Notes: a model not told the origin generated them from the letters alone. A stretch of DNA of 8,081 bases from an uncultured Clostridium sp. (GCA_946497905.1 CAMMMI010000080.1:1-8081), one strand, 5' to 3'; shown: positions 1 to 6,337, counted from the first letter of the stretch. Numbers and translations are program-made.

Positions 1-17
1 AAAATAATAAATTGTTA

Positions 18-46
18 TTGACATTCTATATTTATTATACTATAAT
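18..46 (+). promoter_or_regulatory. Consensus sigma-A promoter, long leader to the HTH gene
   Basis: A perfect TTGACA (18-23) and a perfect TATAAT (41-46) are separated by exactly 17 nt. Transcription would start near 53, giving a leader of about 205 nt before the ATG at 259. In such AT-rich DNA -10 boxes are frequent by chance, but two perfect hexamers at optimal spacing are not. The leader has no long open frame. It holds only a weak AT-rich inverted repeat and a five-codon ORF. Confidence 0.75.
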
Positions 47-153
47 ACTAATATAATTACAATACTTTTCCCAAAACTAATTGCTAAAAGTTGTAGACAA
101 AAAATTCACTAAATAATTGGAAAGGTTGGTAATAATAATGAGTTCAAGGTTTT

Positions 154-207
154 AAACAAACTATTAACAACACAGTAAAGTAATTTTTTATTGTTTATTT
201 TTTGTTT
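154..207 (+). repeat. Imperfect inverted repeat in the HTH gene leader
   Basis: The arm at 154-170 (AAACAAACTATTAACAA) and the arm at 191-207 are reverse complements at 14 of 17 positions, with a 20-nt loop. The right arm is T-rich and is followed by more T, so the transcript could form an attenuator-like hairpin. Both arms are nearly all A/T and chance is a serious alternative. Confidence 0.25.
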
Positions 208-258
208 TTATAGTGGGTGTGAAATTGTAGTTTGTTGAAATAGAGAAATTGTAAAAGA

Positions 259-756
259 ATGGAGGTGTTAAAAATAAAAACAAAATCAAATGGCAAAGAT
301 ACGAAAGACAAAATAATTGAATTATTCTTTACAGAACATTTAAGACCAGTAGATATATCAAAGAAATTAAAAGTTGGTATGCCATATATAACGAAAATAA
401 TTCAAAAAGATTTAAGATATATTGAAGAAAAAGAGGCAAGGAAGTTAGAAAGCAAAGAAAAGAATAAAATTCAAAAACGAATGTATGCACAAAATAAAAG
501 AAAAAAAGAAAAGCAAGAAAAACAAGAATATCAAAAATTATTAGTACAGATAAATAGAGATAATGAATATTTATCTACTAAAAAGAAAGAAAATGATTTA
601 CAATTTGCAAACTGGAATAGAAGTGCTTATGAATATGACAAAGATAGTAGTGATTTAGTATTAAAGGATGATCTAAATACTGGATTTAATGTTGCAAAAA
701 GAGTTAGTAATATTGTAAATTCAAATACAATAAAGAGTAATAAAATATATGTTTAA
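259..756 (+). CDS. Small helix-turn-helix DNA-binding protein (element-associated, function unknown)
   Basis: This is a 165-residue basic protein. Residues about 16-50 form a predicted helix-turn-helix of sigma-region-4/Trp-repressor style (KDKIIELFF, then RPVDISKKLKVG, then PYITKIIQKD). A highly charged Lys/Glu helix follows at about 54-95, probably a coiled coil or nucleic-acid-contacting arm. The C-terminus contains a NWNRSAYEYD segment (about 119-128), and I recall this general layout from small clostridial DNA-binding proteins, without a firm name. It has its own promoter (18-46) and terminator (760-792), so it is a monocistronic unit. Its start is odd: a strong GGAGGTG (261-267) begins on the last base of the ATG rather than upstream of it, and only weak purine sequence (242-247) precedes the ATG. 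There is no ATG, GTG or TTG in frame downstream at proper spacing; an ATA at 274 sits 6 nt from this site. A regulator of the recombinase or of the 36-residue gene is plausible but inferred. Confidence 0.7.
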   Translation: MEVLKIKTKSNGKDTKDKIIELFFTEHLRPVDISKKLKVGMPYITKIIQKDLRYIEEKEARKLESKEKNKIQKRMYAQNKRKKEKQEKQEYQKLLVQINRDNEYLSTKKKENDLQFANWNRSAYEYDKDSSDLVLKDDLNTGFNVAKRVSNIVNSNTIKSNKIYV

Positions 757-759
757 TGG

Positions 760-792
760 TATGCTTTGAAGAAATCAAGGTGTATTTTTTTT
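760..792 (+). terminator. Rho-independent terminator of the HTH gene
   Basis: The stem TATGCTTTG (760-768) pairs over all nine positions with CAAGGTGTA (776-784), counting three G-U pairs. The loop is 7 nt and eight T residues follow directly (785-792). It begins 4 nt after the stop codon of the helix-turn-helix gene. Confidence 0.65.
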
Positions 793-873
793 GCTCTAAT
801 TTTTTAGAAAGGGGTATTAGAAAGATGAATTTATTTATCAAAAATTTTGGGAAATATATTGAATAGCAGTAGG

Positions 874-903
874 TTGAAAGTTTATATATAACTGAATTAT
901 AAC
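874..903 (+). promoter_or_regulatory. Probable promoter of the 36-residue gene
   Basis: TTGAAA (874-879) and TATAAC (898-903) are spaced by 18 nt; read as TTATAA (897-902) the spacing is 17. Transcription would start near 909-910, inside the left arm of the dyad at 905-940. The same TTGAAA -35 box is used by the recombinase promoter at 1113. Confidence 0.5.
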
Positions 904-904
904 C

Positions 905-940
905 ATAAATAGCTATTCAAGGAAAGGAATAGGTATTTAT
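905..940. promoter_or_regulatory. 14-bp dyad (13/14) between promoter and start of the 36-residue gene
   Basis: The left arm ATAAATAGCTATTC (905-918) and the right arm GAATAGGTATTTAT (927-940) are complementary at 13 of 14 positions, the exception being G912/G933. The 8-nt loop is AAGGAAAG (919-926). The dyad abuts the -10 box on one side and the ATG (941) on the other. As DNA it fits an operator for a repressor. As RNA it would present the purine-rich loop as a ribosome site, if transcription starts far enough upstream. Which applies cannot be read from sequence. Confidence 0.55.
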
Positions 941-1051
941 ATGAAACAAGAATATAAGATAAAAGAAGTATTTGATGAAAATGCAAAAACAATACAAGAA
1001 AAGTTACAAGAAACATTTATAAATTATTTAATAGAGAAAGTTAATAAATAG
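941..1051 (+). CDS. 36-residue conserved-looking small protein upstream of the recombinase
   Basis: The reading frame encodes 36 residues, starting MKQEYKIKEVFDEN and ending FINYLIEKVNK. It is charged, predicted to be mostly helical, and has no membrane segment. Small proteins of this form (YKI..VFDENGK..., then an amphipathic helix ending in a hydrophobic face) are something I recall next to recombinases in clostridial elements, but I cannot name the family. Support for its being real: a plausible promoter at 874-903, a dyad directly before the ATG, purine-rich sequence upstream (GGAAAGG at 921-927 and AGG at 931-933), and a strong hairpin just after the stop codon. A role as a recombination directionality factor or small regulator is possible but only inferred. 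The ribosome site spacing is not ideal, which lowers certainty. Confidence 0.5.
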   Translation: MKQEYKIKEVFDENAKTIQEKLQETFINYLIEKVNK

Positions 1052-1056
1052 TTGCA

Positions 1057-1096
1057 TAGGCTAGTAAATGTATATTTTCATATATTTATTAGCCTA
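1057..1096 (+). terminator. Long 17-bp hairpin after the 36-residue gene, lacking a U tract
   Basis: The arm at 1057-1073 (TAGGCTAGTAAATGTAT) pairs with 1080-1096 over 17 bp including two G-U pairs, with a 6-nt loop. The base is GC-rich (TAGGCTA/TAGCCTA). It starts 6 nt after the stop codon of the 36-residue gene and ends 17 nt before the recombinase promoter, where a terminator would be expected. No T-run follows on either strand, so it may instead stabilise the transcript or be a protein-binding site. Confidence 0.45.
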
Positions 1097-1112
1097 AATT
1101 TGTAAAATACAG

Positions 1113-1141
1113 TTGAAATATTTTTGTATAGATTGTATAAT
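1113..1141 (+). promoter_or_regulatory. Recombinase promoter (TTGAAA-17-TATAAT)
   Basis: TTGAAA (1113-1118) and a perfect TATAAT (1136-1141) are separated by 17 nt. Transcription would start near 1148, giving a leader of about 48 nt that contains a strong AGGAGG (1159-1164) and a short possible leader peptide. No terminator is visible between the recombinase and the pilin remnant, so transcription from here may continue into 2863-6337. Confidence 0.7.
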
Positions 1142-1171
1142 TCAGTTGTAAATTGGATAGGAGGAAACCTA

Positions 1172-1195
1172 TTGTTATTAGAAAGAGAGGTTTAA
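1172..1195 (+). CDS. Possible 7-codon leader peptide coupled to the recombinase
   Basis: A perfect AGGAGG (1159-1164) lies 7 nt before a TTG (1172) that opens a 7-codon frame (LLLEREV; the initiating TTG would be read as Met). Its TAA stop (1193-1195) directly abuts the recombinase ATG (1196). The recombinase has its own weaker site AGAGG (1186-1190), inside this frame. The arrangement suggests translational coupling. The alternative is that the AGGAGG is merely a displaced ribosome site. ATAGG (1157-1161) and CCTAT (1168-1172) can pair, placing the AGGAGG partly in a hairpin. Confidence 0.3.
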   Translation: MLLEREV

Positions 1196-2830
1196 ATGAT
1201 AACAATAGCAAATCCTGAAAAATATATAGCAGGGTTATATGAAAGATTATCCAATGAAAATATTGAAGTCGGTAATGGAGAAGTAATAGTAACAAACGAA
1301 GATGAGCGAGAAAGCGGAAGTATCAGCACACAAAAACTATTTTTGAAAAACTTTTGTAAAGACAATAACATACGAATATATGATGATTACACAGATGACG
1401 GAGTTTCTGGAGCAACTTTCGACAGACCAGACTTTAATAGAATGATAAAGGACATTGAAAATAAGAAAATCAATTTAGTAATAGTAAAAGACTTATCTAG
1501 GTTTGGAAGATTATCAAGTAAAATATCGTACTATTTAGAAGAGTTTTTTATTGAAAAAGGTGTAAGATTTATAGCGGTAACAGATGATATAGACACAGGG
1601 CATATTGAAACATCAGAAGAAATGGTGCAATTTAAGGCATTTTTCAATGAATGGTTTTTACGAGATACATCAAGAAAAGTAAGAAATGGAAAGAGAACAA
1701 GAGCAAAAGAAGGAAAAGTAATGACAACATATCCTACTTATGGCTATAAAAAAGATCCATTAGATTATAATCATTATATAATTGACCAAGATATTGCTCC
1801 AATCGTTAGAAGAATATTTATGTTAGCAAGAAATGGAAAAACACCAACAGAGATAGGAAAAATACTAACGGACGAAAAAACATTAGTGCCATCAGAGGTT
1901 GTAGGAAACGTACATACAAGAAAAGACGGAATAAAAAGAGGTTGGAACAGAAACACAGTAAAAAGAATATTGCAAAATGTAACTTATCTAGGTTGGGTAT
2001 CAAATGGAAATACAAAAAAGGTAAACTATAAAAGTAAGAAAACAATGATAATGCCAAAAGAAGATAGAATAATCAAAAAAGGTATGCACACACCAATAAT
2101 AGATGAAGAAACTTTTAATATAGTACAAGATATGATAAAAAGTAGAACTTCTACAAGAGTAAAAAGTTATGATTGGTTACTAAAAGGGCTAGTATGCTGT
2201 AAGGAATGTGGCAAAAAATTAAGTTTAGTACCACAAAAACATCCTAATAAAACAACATTTTATTTAAGATGTAATACTTATGCTTGTAATACACATTTAG
2301 GATTATGCACACCACATAGCAATAATTTAGAAAAAGTAACAAACTTTGTAATTGAACAAATCAAAAAAAGATGTAAAGAATTTTTAAGTGAAGAAAAATA
2401 TACTAAAATAGCAAAAACATCAAAAGACAAGATAATCAAGGATAGGTTTAATGTTAAAAATGAAATTCTTATTTTAGAAAAGAAAATTAAAGATATAAAT
2501 AAGAGAATAGACAAGTTATATGAAGATAAATATAATGGATTATTTGAAGATGAAGATTTTTCAAGACTTTATTCAAGACAAATAGAAAGTAGGAAACAAG
2601 CAGAAGAAAGAATAAAACAGTTAAAAGAACTAGAAGAAAAAGAAGATTCATCAGTAGACATTGATAAACTTGTTAAAGATTTTGTAAATATGAAAGAAAT
2701 AACAAGAACAATGCTTGTATCTTTAGTTGATAAGATAGAAATATCAGAAAATAAAGAAATAACTATATATTATAAATTCAATATTTTAAATATGGGAAAA
2801 GAAGAAAATAAATTACAAAATGTTGGCTAA
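1196..2830 (+). CDS. Large serine recombinase (site-specific integrase/excisionase)
   Basis: This 544-residue protein has the full layout of the large serine recombinase family. The N-terminal resolvase domain (about 10-160) carries YERLS with the likely nucleophile Ser19 and Arg17, then DDGVSG (67-72), FDRPDF (75-80) and VKDLSRFGR (97-105), which supplies the catalytic arginines. The recombinase domain (about 185-310) begins near TYPTYGYKKDP. A zinc ribbon follows with Cys335, Cys338, Cys359, Cys364 and Cys371. Lys/Glu-rich coiled coil at about 425-490 matches the motif used for synapsis control. No truncation or lost catalytic residue is seen, so it should be active. The ATG at 1196 is fixed by the in-frame TAA immediately upstream, with AGAGG at 1186-1190. 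It cuts and rejoins attP/attB DNA through a Ser-DNA link. It lies 32 nt from the pilin junction, which is presumably its attachment site. Confidence 0.96.
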   Translation: MITIANPEKYIAGLYERLSNENIEVGNGEVIVTNEDERESGSISTQKLFLKNFCKDNNIRIYDDYTDDGVSGATFDRPDFNRMIKDIENKKINLVIVKDLSRFGRLSSKISYYLEEFFIEKGVRFIAVTDDIDTGHIETSEEMVQFKAFFNEWFLRDTSRKVRNGKRTRAKEGKVMTTYPTYGYKKDPLDYNHYIIDQDIAPIVRRIFMLARNGKTPTEIGKILTDEKTLVPSEVVGNVHTRKDGIKRGWNRNTVKRILQNVTYLGWVSNGNTKKVNYKSKKTMIMPKEDRIIKKGMHTPIIDEETFNIVQDMIKSRTSTRVKSYDWLLKGLVCCKECGKKLSLVPQKHPNKTTFYLRCNTYACNTHLGLCTPHSNNLEKVTNFVIEQIKKRCKEFLSEEKYTKIAKTSKDKIIKDRFNVKNEILILEKKIKDINKRIDKLYEDKYNGLFEDEDFSRLYSRQIESRKQAEERIKQLKELEEKEDSSVDIDKLVKDFVNMKEITRTMLVSLVDKIEISENKEITIYYKFNILNMGKEENKLQNVG

Positions 2831-2853
2831 ATTTAAAAAAATAGTCATAACGG

Positions 2854-2873
2854 AATATTAGGACAATAATTGT
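2854..2873. other. Candidate attR: junction of the element end with the pilin gene
   Basis: Pilin-coding sequence begins at ACA (2863), encoding Thr of TIIVLL. The preceding in-frame codons (AAT, ATT, AGG) do not fit the usual ALV(I/V) of this family, and a TAA stop at 2848 closes the frame. The crossover is therefore expected at about 2860-2863. The first 11 bases on the pilin side, ACAATAATTGT (2863-2873), are a perfect odd palindrome, in keeping with the partly symmetric sites of serine recombinases. The matching attL is not in the window, so the core cannot be fixed. Confidence 0.5.
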
Positions 2874-3996
2874 ACTGTTAATACTAGCAGGAGTATCAAT
2901 AGCAATGTTAACAGGAGAAAATGGAGTTCTAACAAAGGCAAGTAGAGCAAAAACTCAGACAGAGCATGCAGAAGTAGTAGAAGCAATGAAATTAGCATAT
3001 AACGAGTATCAAATAATGGTGCGAGAAAAAAGAACAAGTTCAGTTGAAGAACAAGAAGGAGTAAAGATAGCAAGTACACAAAAAGTTGTAATAAAAGGAA
3101 ATGAAGAAAATAAGCTAGCAGAACCAGAAACAACTGCAAATAATTTTATGGAATATGTACAACTTAAAGGATATGTTGAACCAGATGGAAAAGTAGTTAT
3201 ACAAAACTTATTAGGAAAAAAATTATCAATTGGAAATGGAACAGATGATACAGATGTATATATGTTTTTAGAAGAAGATGACTCATATGTATTAAAATAT
3301 ACAGGAAAAACTTTAGAAGAAAAAGAAATTTTATGGCAAGTAGCTATAGAAGGAACAGCAATAGAAGATGGAAACTTAGGAAAGTTAATTGACGTTGTGA
3401 ATGTTGGAGATTACGTGAACTATAGTTCTACATATTCAAATGTAGATGAGGTTACATCAGGATTAGGAACTGGATGGAGAGTTGCATATAAAGATACTTC
3501 ATCAGGAATAGTAACATTAGTATCAGAAGGAGTACCAATAAGTGTAGAACTAAAATCACCAGCAGGTAACAGTTCTAATATGGATCCAATTAATTTTGAT
3601 GACATAAATATAAATCAATTTTTTGATAATACTGTAGCTAATGATGTTGATTTTATGAATTTGTTGGATGATGTTATATTATTATGTAATCAGGCATCTT
3701 ATACCATGAAGCATAATGAAGTTGTAGAATGGGCTTCTGCTGAAAGTTATACAATTAATAATGACAATTTAAATATTGTAAATATCGGAACTAAATATGT
3801 GTTAAACACAATGGGTTCAAATGAATATGGAGGTGGCAGATATTTCATACAAGATGGTTATGATTATATAGTAACTTACGAGCCTTCTAGAGATGGTAGT
3901 AATCTGGGGGTTAGAATAGTAGTAAAATTGAAACCAAATTTGAAATATTATGGAGGAAATGGAGACCAATCAAATCCATACCAAATATATCAATAA
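2863..3996 (+). pseudogene. Type IV pilin-like protein gene, 5' end displaced by element insertion
   Basis: From 2863 the frame encodes TIIVLLILAGVSIA, then MLTGENGVLTKA, the second half of the hydrophobic helix and following turn of clostridial pilin-like proteins. These normally start with a short basic leader and GITLIALV. That first part, with the prepilin peptidase site, is absent. The remaining 377 codons are open to the stop at 3996. They contain the VNVGDYVNY (about 3397-3423) and GWRV...VTLVSEG (about 3472-3516) segments and a GGNGDQSNPYQI tail, all of which I associate with this surface-protein group. The body shows no decay, suggesting recent or reversible interruption. An internal ATG (2905) with AGGAG 11 nt upstream could give a 363-residue protein with no export helix, probably non-functional as a pilin. 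It is followed after 18 nt by the GT-C-like gene, and probably shares its transcript. Confidence 0.85.
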
Positions 3997-4014
3997 TAAA
4001 ATAACGGAGAAAAA

Positions 4015-5688
4015 ATGATAAAAATATTTAATAAATATAGGCTAGTTATAATTTTATTATTATTATTAATACTAAAAATAATAATAGTACAAGTACAACC
4101 AACAAATGCAAAATATAGTATGATATATGATGACCAGCTAATGATAGAACAAGCAAATAGTATTATTTCTGGTGAATGGCTGGGAGAATATAATTCAAAA
4201 ACATTAACCAAAGGTGTATTTACGCCTTTGGTTATGGCGTTAATATATATATTAAATATACCATTTTTAATTGGAAAAGAAATATTTTATGGCTGGGCAT
4301 GTATAATATTTATATTAGTAATAAGGAAAAAAATCAAAAGTGAAATAGCATTAGTATTTATATATGCTATAATATTACTAAATCCAGTAGAATACTCATC
4401 ACAATTATGTAGGGCATATAGAGATGGTATATATATGTCATTAATACTTTTATTAACATCATTTCTTATAGGAATTTTCTTAAATAGAAAAGAAAGTATA
4501 AAAAGACAAATTAAATACTTTATAGGATTAGGAATAACATTTAGTGCTACATATCTTTGTAGAGAAGAAACAATATGGTTATTACCATTTATTTTAGTAA
4601 TTACAATAGCAACTATAATACCAAATTATTTAAATAAAAAAATATTGTTATATATTATTCCAATAATGATAACAATAATATCGGTCAATATAATATGTGT
4701 GTTAAATTATAAATATTATGGAATATATACATTAAATCAATACTGGGGAAATGCATTTACATCAGCATATGGAGCACTATTAAGAGTTAAGCCAGAAGAA
4801 GAAAAGCAAAGAGTACCAATTACAAGAGAAACAATGAATAGATTATATGAATTAAGTCCAAAATTTGCTGAATTAAAAGACTTTTTAGAAGGAGAAGAAG
4901 GGGATAATTGGCGAAACATAGGAATAACAATAGAAGGAGAATTAACAGGAGCATATGTTCAATGGGCACTTATGGACGCAGTAGAAAGTTTAGGATACTA
5001 TGAAAATGCTTCAAAAGCAGAACAATATTATACAGATTTAGAAAAAGAAATAAACCAATTATGTGATGAAGGATTAATAGAGAGTAGAACAGGAAAAATA
5101 CAAAGCAATTCTTATAATTTTGGATTAGATGAAATAATAACAAGTATTACAAAAATGCCAGAAATCATCCAATATCAATATTCATTAGAAGATGTAACAA
5201 TGATGGTGGGAAATTCATCAGGAATAATAGGGATGGATTTAAGCAATGAAAAAGAAATGTTTGAAAAAATTACAAGACAACCAATAGTAACAATAGGACA
5301 TTATTTGAAAAATAACAATAATATGAAAATAGAATTAATCAAAATAATAAAAAAAGCATATGAATTTATAAACCCATATTTATTTTATATATCAATTCTA
5401 TTAATGATAGTATTTATATTAGTAAATATAAAAAAATTAAAAGATATTTATGAAGAATTAGTTATATTAATAACATTAGCTGTTATATATTTAAGTCGAA
5501 TTTTTATAATTACTTTTACAAAAGAAATAATGTTTGAAGAAGCATTAAATACTTCGTATTTAGCTTGTATATATGAGATACAATATCTATTTGGTGTAAT
5601 TTTAATAGTATTTTTAGTAAAAAATTTTAGGAGAAAATATAATGAGAGAAAAAGTAGAATTAACAATACTAATCCCAGCATTAAATGA
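4015..5688 (+). CDS. Multi-spanning GT-C-like membrane glycosyltransferase (tentative)
   Basis: The 557-residue protein has about eight N-terminal hydrophobic segments (about 10-28, 69-87, 90-105, 110-128, 139-157, 168-182, 187-206, 211-232), a roughly 200-residue hydrophilic region (about 240-440), and three more hydrophobic segments near the C-terminus. The first extracellular loop holds YDD (38-40), where GT-C enzymes carry their acidic catalytic pair, followed by an LTKGVFTP stretch that resembles the family's first-loop turn. A GT-C enzyme would move sugar from a polyprenyl-phosphate donor to an acceptor outside the membrane. The adjacent GT2 gene, which would make such a donor, supports this. 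GGAGA (4006-4010) lies 4 nt before the ATG. The large hydrophilic region between membrane segments is unusual and I do not recognise it. The 3' end runs 47 nt into the GT2 gene. A membrane protein of other function cannot be excluded. Confidence 0.65.
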   Translation: MIKIFNKYRLVIILLLLLILKIIIVQVQPTNAKYSMIYDDQLMIEQANSIISGEWLGEYNSKTLTKGVFTPLVMALIYILNIPFLIGKEIFYGWACIIFILVIRKKIKSEIALVFIYAIILLNPVEYSSQLCRAYRDGIYMSLILLLTSFLIGIFLNRKESIKRQIKYFIGLGITFSATYLCREETIWLLPFILVITIATIIPNYLNKKILLYIIPIMITIISVNIICVLNYKYYGIYTLNQYWGNAFTSAYGALLRVKPEEEKQRVPITRETMNRLYELSPKFAELKDFLEGEEGDNWRNIGITIEGELTGAYVQWALMDAVESLGYYENASKAEQYYTDLEKEINQLCDEGLIESRTGKIQSNSYNFGLDEIITSITKMPEIIQYQYSLEDVTMMVGNSSGIIGMDLSNEKEMFEKITRQPIVTIGHYLKNNNNMKIELIKIIKKAYEFINPYLFYISILLMIVFILVNIKKLKDIYEELVILITLAVIYLSRIFIITFTKEIMFEEALNTSYLACIYEIQYLFGVILIVFLVKNFRRKYNERKSRINNTNPSIK

Positions 5689-6337
5689 AGAAAAAACAAT
5701 AGAAATAGTAATAAAAAAAGCACAGAAATGGTTAGAAAAAAATGATAACATAAAAGGAGAAATTTTAATCTCAAATAATAATAGTACAGACAAGACAAAA
5801 GAAATAGCAATAAAAAATAATGTCAGAGTAATAGATGTAGAAAAAAGAGGATATGGAAACGCATTAAAAGAAGGAATAAAAAATGCTAATGGAAAATATA
5901 TAATAATGGGAGACGCAGACGACAGTTATAATTTTTTAGAAATAGATGAATTTTATAAAGAACTAAAAAATGGAAATGATTTAGTAATAGGAAATAGATT
6001 TAACAACATACAAAAAGGTGCGATGAAATGGTCACATAGATATATAGGAACACCATTGTTAAGTTACATAATATCGAAAAAGTGTAAAATAAAAATAAAA
6101 GATATAAATTGTGGTTTAAGAGGTATGGACAAAGAAAAAATATTAGGAATAGACTTACAAGGGGAAGGAATGGAATTTGCAAGTGAAATGGTAATAAAAG
6201 CTAAAAAAAATAACCTGAAAATAAAAGAAATACCAATAAACTTTTATAAAGATAAAAGAGGATATAAATCACATTTAAATACAATAAGAGATGGAATTAA
6301 ACATCTAAGAATAATTTTAAAACAAGTAGAAAAATAG
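5642..6337 (+). CDS. GT2 glycosyltransferase, dolichyl/polyprenyl-phosphate sugar synthase-like
   Basis: The 231-residue protein is a GT-A fold family 2 enzyme of the DPM1-like group. Visible motifs are the nucleotide-sugar strand ILIPALNEE (9-17), NNNSTDKT (45-52) in place of the usual DDGSTD, the RGYGNALKEG segment, the metal-binding DADDSY (91-96), GNRF, GEGMEFASEM (174-183) with the likely catalytic-loop acids, and DKRGYKSHLNTIRDG (204-218). There is no membrane segment at the C-terminus, so it should act as a soluble or peripheral protein at the inner face. It would transfer a hexose from a nucleotide sugar to polyprenyl phosphate, feeding the GT-C-like partner. AGGAGA (5629-5634) is 7 nt before the ATG, inside the upstream gene, and the 47-nt out-of-frame overlap indicates coupled translation. 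Sugar identity cannot be told. It is the last gene before a terminator. Confidence 0.88.
   Translation: MREKVELTILIPALNEEKTIEIVIKKAQKWLEKNDNIKGEILISNNNSTDKTKEIAIKNNVRVIDVEKRGYGNALKEGIKNANGKYIIMGDADDSYNFLEIDEFYKELKNGNDLVIGNRFNNIQKGAMKWSHRYIGTPLLSYIISKKCKIKIKDINCGLRGMDKEKILGIDLQGEGMEFASEMVIKAKKNNLKIKEIPINFYKDKRGYKSHLNTIRDGIKHLRIILKQVEK

Larger units (their letters stand above)
1..2862 (+). mobile_element. Right-hand part of an integrated element carrying a large serine recombinase (left end outside window)
   Basis: The right boundary is seen directly. The sequence before position 2863 does not encode pilin, whereas from 2863 onward it encodes the second half of a conserved pilin N-terminus. 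A large serine recombinase ends only 32 nt before this boundary, which is the usual place for such a gene, next to its attachment site. No pilin 5' fragment is visible in 1-258 on either strand, so the left end should lie upstream of the window. Assigning the helix-turn-helix gene and the 36-residue gene to the element is inference from position. Element type (integrative conjugative element, prophage or small cassette) cannot be judged, because cargo, conjugation and phage genes are not in view. Confidence 0.65.

Noticed and set aside
138..155. Five-codon ORF (MSSRF) in the leader of the HTH gene
   Set aside because: Expected by chance; the ribosome site (AAAGG at 121-125) is weak and distant.
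1..258. Search for the missing pilin 5' half and attL, on both strands
   Set aside because: No stretch encoding GITLIALV or a related leader was found in either orientation, so no left end is claimed.
825..866. Thirteen-codon ORF (MNLFIKNFGKYIE) preceded by AGAAAGGGG
   Set aside because: Too short to support from sequence alone; purine-rich sequence is common here and no promoter is apparent close upstream.
2858..3139. Leu-rich minus-strand frame opposite the pilin body
   Set aside because: It is the reverse-strand shadow of A/G-rich codons; no ribosome site and low-complexity composition.
5448..5810. Minus-strand 120-codon frame across the glycosyltransferase overlap
   Set aside because: Leu/Phe-rich shadow of two well-supported plus-strand genes.
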